Below, piece after piece: positions 29,633-39,087 of a stretch of 60,613 nucleotides of DNA (its first letter is position 1; each line of letters begins with the position of its first letter). Both the position numbers and the translations under genes were made by a program. This DNA is from Nitrospinota bacterium (GTDB taxonomy: Bacteria > UBA8248), in NCBI GenBank assembly GCA_026706735.1, contig JAPOYD010000087.1, positions 1 through 60,613 of the forward strand, in the 5' to 3' direction. The notes below the pieces were generated by a model. The model had not been told where the DNA came from. It saw nothing but the letters and a program-made list of their open reading frames with translations, and ran no database searches.

Positions 29633-31519
29633 TCAACGCGGAGAGGCCGCTCGCTGCCGCTCGCGCAAAAGCGCGTTTTTCCGCTCCAGGAGTTTCCACA
29701 TTTCAGCGGAATCCTCCCCCTCTTCCTTGCGCGTCTGCTCGATGCGCTTCATCAAATCCTCTTCCGTCTTCCGGCGGCGGCGCTCCTTGAGCCTCTCGAT
29801 ACAATCGAAAAGTTCCGCCTCGACTTCTTCGGGTTCCACCTCCACGACGGCCAACTCCACCACCAGGGCGCGTGCGGCAGCGCTCTCCAGCCTGTCTGCA
29901 ATGGAAGCCGCCGTGAGCGAGGCCGCATCCTGGGATTTCATAAGGGAGAGGACCTCGTTTACCGCCTCGTCGGTCATCAGTTCGTCGGGCACCTCGGACG
30001 CCAACTCCGGCTTCATGAGCAAGAGCTGCAAGGCGTCCGTCTCGAATTTTGGACGCTCAAGGTTCTCGCCCAACAGATCGACCTTTTTTTCTTCTCCCCG
30101 GGGCGAACTTTCCCGGGCGTTTTCCGCCAGCAACCTCCTCACCATGGCCGTCAGCGTGGGATATGGAATCCCGAGCTGATCTTCCACCAATGCCAAATAT
30201 TGGTCCTGAACGCTGCGGTGGCAAGCCCCGAGTATGGGCAAAAGCCGCTGGATGGCCTCGATTTTCTCGGCCTGGCTCGCGCCCGCGGCGATTCCGGCCA
30301 TCGCGGTCCGGACGGTGTTCTCCAAGATGCCCTCCGCGTCGGCGAGGAGCTGATCGAAGTCATCCGCTCCGTTTTCTCCCAAAAACGTATCGACGTCGCG
30401 CCCCTCGGGCAGGTTCACCACCTTGAGGCGCACGGCGCCCGCACCGTCGCGGTCGATGAAATTCTTGCGCAGCACGTCGCTGGCCACGAGCAGATCGGGC
30501 GCGCCCGCGAGGCCGAGCATCCGCCCCGCCACCGAACCCGCACGCTCCGAAGCCGCGAGACCCGCGGCATCGGGATCAAAGACGAACACGAGTTCCTCGG
30601 CGTGCGCCCGCAGGCTCCTGATGTGCTCGGCGGTCAGAGCCGTGCCGAGAGGCGCCACGGCCTCCCGGAACCCGTGCCGCCAAAGCGATATGACGTCGAA
30701 ATATCCCTCCGTCACCAGGACGCGCTTTTTCTCGCGAATCGCCTCCCTGCCCTCATAAAAGCCATACAGCGTCCTGCCCTTCCTGAAGAGCGCCGTATCC
30801 GGTGAATTCACGTATTTCGCGGTGGCGTGGCGGGAATCGCTGTCGGGCAGCGAACGCCCGCCGAAGCCCACAATCTCGCCCTCGTGGTTGCGGATGGGGA
30901 ACATGATGCGGTCTCTGAAGCGATCGTAAAACCCGCTCCCGTCTTCGCGCCGCACCGCGAGGCCCGCCTCCGCGAGGTCACCGGGAGACACCCCCCTTTT
31001 GCCCGCCGCCTTGATGAGGGCGTCCCAGCGCGGGGGGGCGAATCCGACTCGAAACCTGTCGAGGGCGTCATCCGTAACGCCGCGCTCCTCCAGATACTTA
31101 CGGCCCCGCTCGCCCGGATTGCTCTCGAGCGCCGCCCGGAAGAAATCGGCCGCCAGGCGATTCGCAGCCAGCATCTTCTGGCGCGCGTCGGGCTTCTGGG
31201 GACTCCGCTCCCCCGAACCCTCATAGCGGGATAGATCGATTCCCTGGCGCTTCGCCAGACGCGAGAGCGCCTCGGGGAAAGTCATCCCCTCGTGCTGCAT
31301 CAGGAACTGAAAGACGTTGCCCCCCGCCCCGCAGCCGAAGCACTTGTAGATGCCCATGCGCGGGTTCACGTTGAACGAAGGCGTCTTCTCGTCATGGAAC
31401 GGACAGAGGCCCTTGTAGTTCGTCCCCGCTTTCTTGAGGCGCACGAACTCGCCGACGACGTCTTCAATCGGAGCGCCGTCCCTTATCTGATCGACCACCT
31501 CTTCAGGCACTCGTCCCAT
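29633..31519 (-). CDS. dnaG: DNA primase DnaG
   Basis: Makes RNA primers for replication. 628 residues: N-terminal CHC2 zinc ribbon with C39, H42, C60, C63 (LCPFHDEKTPSF and YKCFGCGAGGNVFQF), a catalytic core with GFGGRSLPDSDSRHATAKY, and the TOPRIM motifs VLVTEGYFDVISLW and VFVFDPDAAGLAA, plus a C-terminal helicase-binding region. ATG at 31519 is preferred because GAGG lies eight bases upstream; a GTG two codons earlier is also in frame. Between mutS2 and rpoD. Confidence 0.97.
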   Translation of the reverse strand: MGRVPEEVVDQIRDGAPIEDVVGEFVRLKKAGTNYKGLCPFHDEKTPSFNVNPRMGIYKCFGCGAGGNVFQFLMQHEGMTFPEALSRLAKRQGIDLSRYEGSGERSPQKPDARQKMLAANRLAADFFRAALESNPGERGRKYLEERGVTDDALDRFRVGFAPPRWDALIKAAGKRGVSPGDLAEAGLAVRREDGSGFYDRFRDRIMFPIRNHEGEIVGFGGRSLPDSDSRHATAKYVNSPDTALFRKGRTLYGFYEGREAIREKKRVLVTEGYFDVISLWRHGFREAVAPLGTALTAEHIRSLRAHAEELVFVFDPDAAGLAASERAGSVAGRMLGLAGAPDLLVASDVLRKNFIDRDGAGAVRLKVVNLPEGRDVDTFLGENGADDFDQLLADAEGILENTVRTAMAGIAAGASQAEKIEAIQRLLPILGACHRSVQDQYLALVEDQLGIPYPTLTAMVRRLLAENARESSPRGEEKKVDLLGENLERPKFETDALQLLLMKPELASEVPDELMTDEAVNEVLSLMKSQDAASLTAASIADRLESAAARALVVELAVVEVEPEEVEAELFDCIERLKERRRRKTEEDLMKRIEQTRKEEGEDSAEMWKLLERKNALLRERQRAASPR

Positions 31520-31549
31520 TCGCACATCCTCATCCCGAAAAGCAAAACA

Positions 31550-33904
31550 TCAGCGCAGGGCCAACTCCACGTTCGTGACGCCCCAGCCGCCCTCTTCGGG
31601 CCGGGCGGGGCCGAACTTCGACACGAGCGCATGTTCCTGCAGGCGCTCGGCGACCACCTTGGAGAGCACCCCCTCCCCCTTGCCGTGAACGATGCGGACC
31701 GACGCGATTCCCACGAGCGCGGCGTCATCGAGATATTTGTCCACCATTTCGACGGCGCGTTCGGCGCGCACGCCGCGCAACTGAAGCTCGGGCGAGAAAT
31801 CACCTCCCCTCGATTCGACGTCGTGCGTCACCGTGCTCTTGCGTGAAGGCGCGCCCGGCGCATCGTCCAGAACTTCCACCACACTCAAGGACAGGCGCAG
31901 GGATTTGCCGTTCACCGTCACCGTCAGCTCGTCTTCTCCGTGAAGGGCGGCCACCTCGCCCGTGCAGTTCATGAGCGGGATGCGCACCCGGTCTCCTTTG
32001 CGACACGATATCGGCGCGCGCGGCGCCGCCGTCTCTTCCCTCCGGGGCAGCGCTTCATCGATTCCGGCGCTTATCTCGCGGATGCGATCGCGGGCGATAC
32101 GCTTGGCTTCCTCCATTTCGAGCGCCCCGCGCATCTCGTTCAGGAGGTCATCGGCCTCGCGCCTCAAGTCCTTGAGGAACCGGGCCGCGTCATCGCCCCT
32201 CCTGCGCGCTTCCTCGCCCAATTCGCATTCGAGTTCTCTCTCGCGCTCTTCGAGCAGCGCCCGGCGGGCCGAGAGGTCGGCCTCTTTTTCTTCCATCTCG
32301 CGCTGCTGATCGGATAGATTCGCCATCAGGCGATCCACCTGGACGGGGCCTTTCATGAGCAGCGCATCCGCGCGCGAGAGCACGGATTCGGGCAAGCCCA
32401 TCATCTGCGCTACCGACATGGCGTTGCTCGGCCCGGCCGCGCCCATGCGGATCCGGTAGGTGGGCGAGAGGTCATCGGCGTCGAACTCCACCGACGCGTT
32501 CTCGGCGTGCGCGGCCCCATAGGCGTAGTGCTTGAGGGCGTCGTGGTGTGTCGTCACGATGCAAAGCGCGCCGCGCGCCGCCAGGTGTTCGAGCACGGAG
32601 ACGCCGATGGCCGAACCCTCCGCCGGGTCGGTGCCGGAGCCCAACTCGTCCAGGAGCACGAGCACGCCCTCTCTCGCCTCGCGCACCGCGCCCGAGACGC
32701 GCGCCATGTGGCCCGAGAAGGTGCTCAGGTTCTGCTGGATGTCCTGCTCATCCCCGATGTCGGCGACGAGCGTCTTGAAGACGGGGAGCGCGCTCTCGGG
32801 CGCAGCCGGTATGGGCAGGCCGCACTGGTGAAGCGCCACGCAAAGGCCCACCGTCTTGAGGGCCACCGTCTTGCCGCCCGTGTTGGGCCCCGTGATGAGG
32901 AGCTGGCGCACTCCGTCTTTCCCGACCTCGAGATCGATGGGCACCACCTCTTCTTTCGGCACCGCGCCGACGCCCGCCGTGAGGAGGGGATGACGCGCGG
33001 CTCTCAACCGGATGCCTTCGTCCGCGCTCGCCTGCGCGCGCGCGCCGCGCCAATCGACCCCCAGGCGCGCTTTCGCCCAGATGAGATCGAGCCCGGCCAG
33101 GCATTGCACCAGATATACGATGGACTCGCGCGCCTCCATGACCTCCGCGGTCAACTCGCGCAGGATTCTCTCCACCTCCGCGCGCTCGGCCTCGCGCTCC
33201 TCGGCGATGGCGTTGTTCACGGGCACCGCCGAAAGCGGCTCGACAAAGAACGTCTCCCCGCTCGCGGAGCGATCCTGTATGACGCCCTCGAAGGAGCGCT
33301 TGAAAGTCGTTTTGGCGGGAATCAGATACCGCTCGCGCCGCTGAACGATCAGGTTTTCCTGAATCGCATTCGGGTGCGCGGTCATTACCCCCTCGAGCAG
33401 GCGGCGTATCTCGGCCCTGAGCGCGCGCTGTTTCGTTCTCGATTCCTGGAGTTCGGTGCTCGCGTCGTCGCGCACCTCGCCGCGCTCATCGAGAATGCGC
33501 CGGATTCGCGCGGCCAGAGGATACTGCATGTCCGCGCCGTGAATGCGCATCCTGAGCCTGGGCAGCCTCTCGGCGCGCTCTTCCACGAAGCGGCGGGCGC
33601 CTGAGGCGAGGTTCAGCAGTGAGAGAATCGAGAGGAATTTCTCGCCTTCGAGGTTCCCTCCCCTGCGCCTGATGTCCTCGAGCCATTCTTCGGGGTCATC
33701 GAACGCTGCCAGCGGCATGTATTCACCGGCGCCGAGGAGAGCCACCGCTTCATCGGTCTCATCGAGCAGGGTATCGACCTCGAAAGACGAGGTGGCCGGG
33801 AGGAGCGCCGCGGCCGCCGCCGCGCCGGATGCGGAAGCGCAGCGAACCGCCAGCAGCTTCAGAACACTCGCGAATTCAATGCCTTGCAGTGTGCGATCAT
33901 CCAT
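31550..33904 (-). CDS. mutS2: Endonuclease MutS2
   Basis: MutS-family ATPase with a C-terminal Smr nuclease domain; linked to suppression of recombination and, in Bacillus, ribosome collision rescue. 784 residues: MutS core, Walker A ITGPNTGGKTVALKT, signature STFSGHMARVSGAV, Walker B LVLLDELGSGTDPAEGSAI, VTTHHDALKHYAY, a long coiled coil, then the Smr domain with LQLRGVRAERAVEMVDKYLD and HGKGEGVLSKVV (HGKG motif). ATG at 33904 after one in-frame TTG. First gene of the mutS2-dnaG-rpoD run. Confidence 0.95.
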   Translation of the reverse strand: MDDRTLQGIEFASVLKLLAVRCASASGAAAAAALLPATSSFEVDTLLDETDEAVALLGAGEYMPLAAFDDPEEWLEDIRRRGGNLEGEKFLSILSLLNLASGARRFVEERAERLPRLRMRIHGADMQYPLAARIRRILDERGEVRDDASTELQESRTKQRALRAEIRRLLEGVMTAHPNAIQENLIVQRRERYLIPAKTTFKRSFEGVIQDRSASGETFFVEPLSAVPVNNAIAEEREAERAEVERILRELTAEVMEARESIVYLVQCLAGLDLIWAKARLGVDWRGARAQASADEGIRLRAARHPLLTAGVGAVPKEEVVPIDLEVGKDGVRQLLITGPNTGGKTVALKTVGLCVALHQCGLPIPAAPESALPVFKTLVADIGDEQDIQQNLSTFSGHMARVSGAVREAREGVLVLLDELGSGTDPAEGSAIGVSVLEHLAARGALCIVTTHHDALKHYAYGAAHAENASVEFDADDLSPTYRIRMGAAGPSNAMSVAQMMGLPESVLSRADALLMKGPVQVDRLMANLSDQQREMEEKEADLSARRALLEERERELECELGEEARRRGDDAARFLKDLRREADDLLNEMRGALEMEEAKRIARDRIREISAGIDEALPRREETAAPRAPISCRKGDRVRIPLMNCTGEVAALHGEDELTVTVNGKSLRLSLSVVEVLDDAPGAPSRKSTVTHDVESRGGDFSPELQLRGVRAERAVEMVDKYLDDAALVGIASVRIVHGKGEGVLSKVVAERLQEHALVSKFGPARPEEGGWGVTNVELALR

Positions 33905-34228
33905 CAACCATCATCCATGGATAATTGACTCAACGATGAGTCATGCGCTTCGCCCGATATCGGGACAAAACGGCGTATTCAAGAAATCTCGATTGAAAAT
34001 CAGGCGGTTCTTTTTCGGCATGTCTCCGCGGAACCAGCCAGAAAATGCCGATGGGGCGAAGTGTACTCCGGGTCCTTTTCGTCGATCGTTCTTCAAGACG
34101 GGCCGAAGAACGGAATGTATATGAAGAAAATAAGGGGGACGACCCTCGTCATCCCGCATCTTTTTGAAATTCAAGAGCTTATAAACTTCAACCGCTCAGA
34201 TTGCGCAATAATCCCATTATCAGGAGTC
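33905..34228. other. Leader region of mutS2, no gene seen
   Basis: Roughly 320 bases between the predicted start of transcription and the mutS2 ATG. I see no convincing reading frame or known riboswitch. There are short palindromes (CGATATCG near 33956; ATGAGTCAT near 33931), none followed by a T run. Confidence 0.5.
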
Positions 34229-34257
34229 AATATAGGAACCAAGCGTGAATCTGTCAA
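34229..34257 (-). promoter_or_regulatory. Promoter of the mutS2-dnaG-rpoD operon
   Basis: Minus strand TTGACA (34252-34257), 17-base spacer, TATATT (34229-34234), a near-consensus sigma70 promoter in an AT-rich stretch. It drives its own sigma gene, with a ~320-base untranslated leader. Confidence 0.85.
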
Positions 34258-34310
34258 GGATAATACAAATAATTAAATTTCGCCGCTTCGGGCGGGAAAC
34301 AGTCCTATTT

Positions 34311-34833
34311 GGAGATTGTTGAAAAAAAAACCACCTCGGCCGTAATTGGCCACTACCGTCATTCCGGCGAAAGCCGGAATCCATTTTACGCCTTTCGTCA
34401 GGGTTCCCGCGCATTGGCGGGGAGTGAAACGCCGTCTTTCATTCACCCGCACCCGCAAATGGATTCCGGCTTTCGCCGGAATGACGAACGAAAACCAAAT
34501 TCGTTGTGGGTCTCGAGAAGCCAGTTCCGACCGCAGAGGGAGGAACCGCCGCCTACCGTAGTGGGCCGTTCTTGTGAACGGCCCAAGGTCGCGACCTGTC
34601 CCTACTACAACAAACGTAAACCCTCCCGCATTGGGCTTTTTCAACAACCACGTATGCGGTTTCTGTGCGCCCCCTCGAATGACGACTGTAGGGGCGTCGA
34701 ACTTCCCTCTTCGGGAAGTTCGACCGTGCCCGCCCGTCGGCCATATTCACCACGATACAGGACAGGCTCAGAGGCCTGTCCCTACAAACCTTCTGCTTGC
34801 AGGGTTCCCATACGGGGTTTTTCAACAACCCCT
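34311..34833. mobile_element. Composite MITE-like repeat region after hisIE
   Basis: Bounded by GGAGATTGTTGAAAAAAAAACC (34311-34332) on the left and two inverted copies of the same end, CTTTTTCAACAACC-like, at 34633-34650 and 34814-34833. Inside: a perfect 30-base inverted repeat (34357-34386 against 34457-34486, each arm itself a hairpin with core ATTCCGGCgaaaGCCGGAAT), and two hairpin units that end in CCTGTCCCTAC: one with GGGCCGTTC/GAACGGCCC (34563-34584), the other with a 12-pair stem GTCGAACTTCCC/GGGAAGTTCGAC (34696-34724) and flanks TGTAGGG/CCCTACA (34687-34786). The right end coincides with the hisIE stop codon. No transposase gene. Confidence 0.7.
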
Positions 34834-35506
34834 ACCTCTCGGACTCGGGTCTCCCGCCGCGCCCGAACCGGCGCGCGAGTTCCGCAAAAACGCGCCCAGG
34901 CGGCACGCCGCGCGCGGCCATACCCACCAGGGTGTGGAACCACAAGTCGGCCACCTCGTTCGTTATCGCGCCCGCGTCGTCGTCTTTCATCGCCATGACA
35001 ACTTCGGCGGCTTCTTCGTCTATCTTCTCCAGCACCCGCTCCTCGCCCTTCGCGAACAGGCGCGCCACATAGCTCGAATCCGTATCGCCCGCCTCTTTCC
35101 TCTCCAGGATCAGGCGATACACAGATTCGAGCAGGTTCTGATCGAATTCGAGCGGCTCCCCGCCCTCTTCCCGCCCGGGGGCGGGCACTTCGTTGAAGAA
35201 ACACGACATCCGGTTCGTGTGACAGGCCGGCCCGTCGGGCCTTACGATGAACACCAGCGCATCCGCGTCACAATCGAGCCTCGCAGAAACGAGACGCAGA
35301 AAGTTTCCCGAGGTCTCGCCCTTGTGCCAAAGCTCCCCGCGGGAGCGCGACCAGAAGTGGACGGTTCCCTTCTCGAGCGTCAAGCGCAGCGATTCCTCGT
35401 TCACCCAGGCGAGGGTCAGGACCTGCCCCGTCGCCGCGTCCTGGCAGATGGCGGGGGCCAGACCCTGCTCGTTCCACTTGACCTCGGGGATTTCCATCTC
35501 GCTCAC
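34832..35506 (-). CDS. hisI: Bifunctional phosphoribosyl-AMP cyclohydrolase/phosphoribosyl-ATP pyrophosphatase HisIE
   Basis: Steps 2 and 3 of histidine synthesis in one protein. 224 residues: HisI domain ([46 protein letters not shown], holding the zinc-binding cysteines) then HisE domain ([37 protein letters not shown]). Start is GTG at 35506 overlapping the hisF stop (GTGA), with GGAGGT six bases upstream. Its TAG stop is formed at the edge of a repeat element (TAGGGGTTGTTGAAAAA). Last his gene. Confidence 0.97.
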   Translation of the reverse strand: MSEMEIPEVKWNEQGLAPAICQDAATGQVLTLAWVNEESLRLTLEKGTVHFWSRSRGELWHKGETSGNFLRLVSARLDCDADALVFIVRPDGPACHTNRMSCFFNEVPAPGREEGGEPLEFDQNLLESVYRLILERKEAGDTDSSYVARLFAKGEERVLEKIDEEAAEVVMAMKDDDAGAITNEVADLWFHTLVGMAARGVPPGRVFAELARRFGRGGRPESER

Positions 35507-36273
35507 AACCTCACCTCCACACCGCGATCGCGCAGATAGACTTTCACCTCCTCGACCGAGTAATCGCCAAAGTGAAATATCGAGGCGGCCAGAACGGCGT
35601 CGGCGCAGCCTTCTTCCAGGCCCTCGTACAGATGCGCGAGGTTTCCCACGCCGCCCGAAGCGATGACGGGCACGCTCACCCGCTCGGCAATCGTGCGCGT
35701 AAGGGCCAGGTCATACCCGTCCTTGGTGCCATCCCTGTCCATGCTGGTGAGGAGAATCTCGCCCGCGCCCAGCGCGCACGCTTCCTCCGCCCAGGCCACG
35801 GCGTCCTGGCCGGTGGGGCGCGAGCCCCCGTGCGTGAACGCCTCCCAATGGAGCGTATCTCCATCGCCCGGGACGCGCTTGGCGTCGATGGCGCACACGA
35901 TGGTGGAACTTCCGTAGCGCTCCGCCGAGCGCTTGAGGACGCCCGGGTCCCTGAGCGCCGCACTGTTGATGCTCACCTTGTCCGCGCCCGCCCGAAGCAA
36001 ATCGCGCACGTCTTCCTCCTCGCGTACGCCGCCGCCCACCGTGAGGGGAACGAACACGCGCTCCGCCGTGCGGCGCACCATGTCGAGCAGGGTGCCGCGC
36101 TTTTCCTTCGAAGCCGTGATGTCGAGAAAGCAGATTTCATCCGCCCCCATCTCGTCATAATGCGCGGCGCACTCCACGGGGTCGCCCGCGTCGCGCAGGC
36201 CCTCGAAATTCACGCCCTTCACCACGCGGCCCTCTTTCACGTCGAGGCAGGGAATGATTCGCTTGGCTAGCAA
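35503..36273 (-). CDS. hisF: Imidazole glycerol phosphate synthase cyclase subunit HisF
   Basis: TIM-barrel cyclase that works with HisH to make imidazole glycerol phosphate and AICAR (the latter feeds PurH). 256 residues: [62 protein letters not shown] and [20 protein letters not shown]. The catalytic Asp pair (LDVKEG and MDRDGT) is present. Start is a TTG at 36273, which gives the canonical family N-terminus and has GGAG eight bases upstream; overlaps hisA by 7 bases. Confidence 0.97.
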   Translation of the reverse strand: MLAKRIIPCLDVKEGRVVKGVNFEGLRDAGDPVECAAHYDEMGADEICFLDITASKEKRGTLLDMVRRTAERVFVPLTVGGGVREEEDVRDLLRAGADKVSINSAALRDPGVLKRSAERYGSSTIVCAIDAKRVPGDGDTLHWEAFTHGGSRPTGQDAVAWAEEACALGAGEILLTSMDRDGTKDGYDLALTRTIAERVSVPVIASGGVGNLAHLYEGLEEGCADAVLAASIFHFGDYSVEEVKVYLRDRGVEVRL

Positions 36274-36992
36274 GAGAGCATCTCCATCGCCTTTGGAAAA
36301 TCCATGGTCCCCTCATAGAGGGCGCGCCCCACGACGGCGCCGATGACGCCCACCTCTTCCAGGGGAATGAGTTTTTCCACGTCCTCCAGCCTGCTCACCC
36401 CCCCTGCGGCGATGACGGGCAGGCCGCAGGCCTCCGCGAGCGCGGCGGTGGGGGCGGGGTCGAAGCCCTCCAGCGTGCCGTCGCGCCTGATGTCGGTGAA
36501 GATGATTCCCGCCAGGGGAAGATGGGCGAAGCGGTTCGCCAGCGATTCGGGCGATACCGAATCGCCCTCCTCCCAGCCCGAGATTCTCACTTCCCCGTCC
36601 CTGGCGTCGATGCCCAACAGAATTCTGCCGGGATTCGCACGGGCGGCGGATTCGAGGAATTCAGGGTTTCTGAGCGCGCTCGTGCCTAGGATGACGAAGC
36701 TCGCCCCCGCCTCCAGGACAGCCGCGAGCGAATCTTCCGTGCGAACGCCGCCGCCGAACTCCACGGGAACGTCCACCGTCTCGGCCACTTGGGCCAGAAC
36801 GTCGATGTGGGCGGGCGCACCGTCAAAGGCGCCGTCGAGATCGATGAGGTGCAGGCGCCGCGCTCCCTGCTCCACCCAGCGCAGGGCCCAAGCCACCGGG
36901 TCGTCGCCGTAGACGATCTCACGCCCCTTCTGGCCCTGGATGAGCCGCACGCATTTGCCGCCCTTGAGATCGACCGCCGGAATGAGAAGCAA
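36267..36992 (-). CDS. hisA: Phosphoribosylformimino-AICAR-ribotide isomerase HisA
   Basis: TIM-barrel isomerase before HisFH. 241 residues: [63 protein letters not shown] and [16 protein letters not shown]. Start is a TTG at 36992, the only candidate that leaves the first beta strand intact. The 443-base gap before it, occupied by a repeat element, breaks the tight packing of the operon. Confidence 0.96.
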   Translation of the reverse strand: MLLIPAVDLKGGKCVRLIQGQKGREIVYGDDPVAWALRWVEQGARRLHLIDLDGAFDGAPAHIDVLAQVAETVDVPVEFGGGVRTEDSLAAVLEAGASFVILGTSALRNPEFLESAARANPGRILLGIDARDGEVRISGWEEGDSVSPESLANRFAHLPLAGIIFTDIRRDGTLEGFDPAPTAALAEACGLPVIAAGGVSRLEDVEKLIPLEEVGVIGAVVGRALYEGTMDFPKAMEMLSC

Positions 36993-37124
36993 AACGCCAC
37001 CCCCGAGATGATGTCCGCGTTCGTGTTGCGCCTCTCATTAAACCCAAACGGGTTTTATTGCAAACGCTTATGCGAACTTCTTGCGGAAAAGGGGGCAAAG
37101 GCGCGCCCGAGGGGCTGATCTCAG

Positions 37125-37436
37125 GGGGTTGTTGGAAAAGTCCTGATTTCGTGATTCGGTAGATGACCCCAAGGTTTTTCACTCCCCCCTTGAGGAGGAG
37201 TCAACGAGGCAAGGGCGAAGCCCGCAGGCGAGTTGGTGGGGGGTATAATTCGGAATGGCGATAAAACGCATTTTACCCCCCACCGATTCAGCCTTCGCAT
37301 AAACCGCTCGGCTTCATCGACTCCCCCTCAAGGGGGGAGTGTCTGGTTGGCGCTTTGCAAGGGTGGAGGGATATATCCTCTCTCCCGCTCGACTACATAC
37401 GCCGAATTACGAAATTGGGACTTTTTCAACAACCCC
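37125..37436. mobile_element. MITE-like element between hisH and hisA
   Basis: 312 bases with 35-base terminal inverted repeats (37125-37159 and 37402-37436) that match at 31 of 35 positions and begin GGGGTTGTTG. Nested inside are a second inverted pair (a C-rich CACTCCCCCCTTGAG-type arm near 37189 and its complement at 37319-37341) and a third (GGTGGGGGGTA at 37235 against TACCCCCCACC). The right end is fused to the hisH stop codon. The core from 37235 to 37341 is identical to one in the hisB-hisD gap. No coding capacity for a transposase, so any movement would need one elsewhere. Confidence 0.8.
37235..37341. repeat. 107-base repeat, copy 1
   Basis: Identical base for base to 39187-39293, same orientation. 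Begins GGTGGGGGGTATAATTCGG and ends CAAGGGGGGAGTG. It is the core of the two related MITE-like elements. Confidence 0.95.
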
Positions 37437-38104
37437 TACGCGGATGCGGCTTTATGCGAGCGGCAGATATCGACGAATTTCTTCAATATCCCCAGACCGA
37501 GCGCGCCGCTTTTCTCCGGGTGGAACTGGGTGGCGAAGAGGTTTTCCCTGTGGACGCTGGCGATGAAGGGCACGCCGAAATCGCACGTCGCCGCGATCCA
37601 GGGCCGCGCGGATTCTGAGGGCTCCGCATAGTAGGAGTGGACGAAGTAGAAATGCGCGCCCCTCGGCACGCCAGCGAGAATCGGCGATTCGCCCAGAAAC
37701 TCGGGCTGGTTCCAGCCCATGTGCGGGACCTTCAAGGGCAGCGCGCCGCCGTTTTCGGTCATCCCCTCGGGAAAGCGCCTCACGCGCCCGGGCAGGATTC
37801 CCAGGCCTGGCGTGGAGCCGAACTCCTCGCTCTCCTCAAAAAGAATCTGGAGGCCGAGGCATATCCCGAGATAGGGGACGCCCCCCTCGATGGCGCGGCG
37901 CAATGGCCCTGTGAGGCCGGCGCTCTCCAGGGCGCCCATGCACTCCGGAAAACCGCCCACGCCGGGCAGGATGACGCCCCTGGCCGCCTCCAGCACCTCG
38001 GGGTCGTCGCTCAGCACCGCCTCGGCGCCTATTTTGGCCAGAGCGTTCCTCACGCTCAGGACGTTCCCCATGCCGTAGTCGACCACGACGATATCGGCCG
38101 TCAT
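37436..38104 (-). CDS. hisH: Imidazole glycerol phosphate synthase glutaminase subunit HisH
   Basis: Class I glutamine amidotransferase supplying ammonia to HisF. 222 residues: VVDYGMGNVLSVRNAL, VILPGVGGFPECMGAL, nucleophile Cys in YLGICLGLQILFE, and the His-Glu pair in ATQFHPEKSGALGLGIL. ATG at 38104 with AGGAGG upstream. The last few residues and the TAG stop run into a repeat element. Confidence 0.97.
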   Translation of the reverse strand: MTADIVVVDYGMGNVLSVRNALAKIGAEAVLSDDPEVLEAARGVILPGVGGFPECMGALESAGLTGPLRRAIEGGVPYLGICLGLQILFEESEEFGSTPGLGILPGRVRRFPEGMTENGGALPLKVPHMGWNQPEFLGESPILAGVPRGAHFYFVHSYYAEPSESARPWIAATCDFGVPFIASVHRENLFATQFHPEKSGALGLGILKKFVDICRSHKAASA

Positions 38105-38120
38105 GCTGCTCCTCCTGATT

Positions 38121-38361
38121 GGGCTGTTGAAAAAGCCACCTCGCTCGTCATTCCCCCGCCCTGAAAACGAACCCCCCCTACCCCCCCTTGACAGGGGGGC
38201 AAGAAAAAGCAAAACCCCCTCTGCCCGGCGGGGCCATTGCCTCGGCGGGGGCGCATCGCCTTTTTATACCCCCCTGTCAAGGGGGGGTAGGGGGGGTTGC
38301 TTTTCCAGTCGAGAAGGGCGCCCCTTCCACCCCCGGAAAAGGGAACTTTTTCAACAACCCC
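38121..38361. mobile_element. MITE-like element between hisB and hisH
   Basis: Ends are GGGCTGTTGAAAAAGCC (38121-38137) and CTTTTTCAACAACCCC (38346-38361). Inside is a perfect 30-base inverted repeat (38170-38199 against 38269-38298), arms made of C7-TA-C7-TTGACA-G6 and its complement, separated by about 70 bases. The core is unrelated to that of the hisH-hisA element, but the ends are alike. No gene inside. It lies 16 bases upstream of the hisH start and 28 bases after the hisB stop. Confidence 0.75.
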
Positions 38362-38388
38362 ATGATGATGAGACCCCTAAAGGCCGTC

Positions 38389-38991
38389 TTATAAAACGCC
38401 CTTCGTGCTGGGTACGCTCGCGTCTCTCGGATCGAGCGCGACGCCTGTGCGCAAGGCCCGCGCAAAACCCTTGAACACGGCTTCGACCATGTGGTGGCTG
38501 TTGTCCCCGTAGCAGACCTCGATGTGGAGGTCGACTCCCGCGTGGGTGGCCACCGACCAGAAGAACTCGCGCACAAGCGAGGTGTCGAACTCGCCTATCT
38601 GGGCTTCGGGGAACGCGGCGCGGAAGACGAGGTTTCCCCTTCCGCCGAAATCCGCCGCCACGTGAACGAGCGCGTCCATCATGGGCAGCCGCACGTCGGC
38701 GTAACGGGTGATGCCCGCCCGGTCGCCGAGCGCCTTCGCCAGCGCCCTCCCCAGGATTATTCCAATGTCCTCCACCGTGTGGTGGCCGTCGACGTCGAGG
38801 TCTCCCTTGCCGCGGACGGTCAAATCCACCAGCCCGTGGCGGGCGATCTGGGCGAGCATGTGGTCGAAAAATCCCAGACCTGTATTGATTTCGGCCTCGC
38901 CCGCGCCGTCCAGGTTGACCGCGACGGTAAAATCGGTCTCCTTCGTCTTTCTGCTCACGCGCGATTTTCTCTGTATGGCTCCCGTAGCCAC
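38389..38991 (-). CDS. hisB: Imidazoleglycerol-phosphate dehydratase HisB
   Basis: Monofunctional dehydratase (no N-terminal phosphatase domain). 200 residues, usual length: GLGFFDHMLAQIARHGLVDL, DLDVDGHHTVEDIGIILG, the second metal motif YGDNSHHMVEAVFKGFARAL and C-terminal VPSTKGVL. Start is a GTG at 38991 with GGGAG about six bases upstream. Separate gaps with repeats lie on both sides. Confidence 0.97.
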   Translation of the reverse strand: MATGAIQRKSRVSRKTKETDFTVAVNLDGAGEAEINTGLGFFDHMLAQIARHGLVDLTVRGKGDLDVDGHHTVEDIGIILGRALAKALGDRAGITRYADVRLPMMDALVHVAADFGGRGNLVFRAAFPEAQIGEFDTSLVREFFWSVATHAGVDLHIEVCYGDNSHHMVEAVFKGFARALRTGVALDPRDASVPSTKGVL

Positions 38992-39087
38992 CTTCTCTCT
39001 CCCGGCGGATGGAAAATTTCAGTGAAACCGCCGCCTTTCGGCAGCGCGATTATGCTTGATCCGGGCGCGTCCCGCCAGCGCCCCTTC

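Noticed and set aside
37241..37249. TATAAT inside the repeat core as a promoter
   Set aside because: It is on the plus strand, where no gene follows, and lacks a -35 element.
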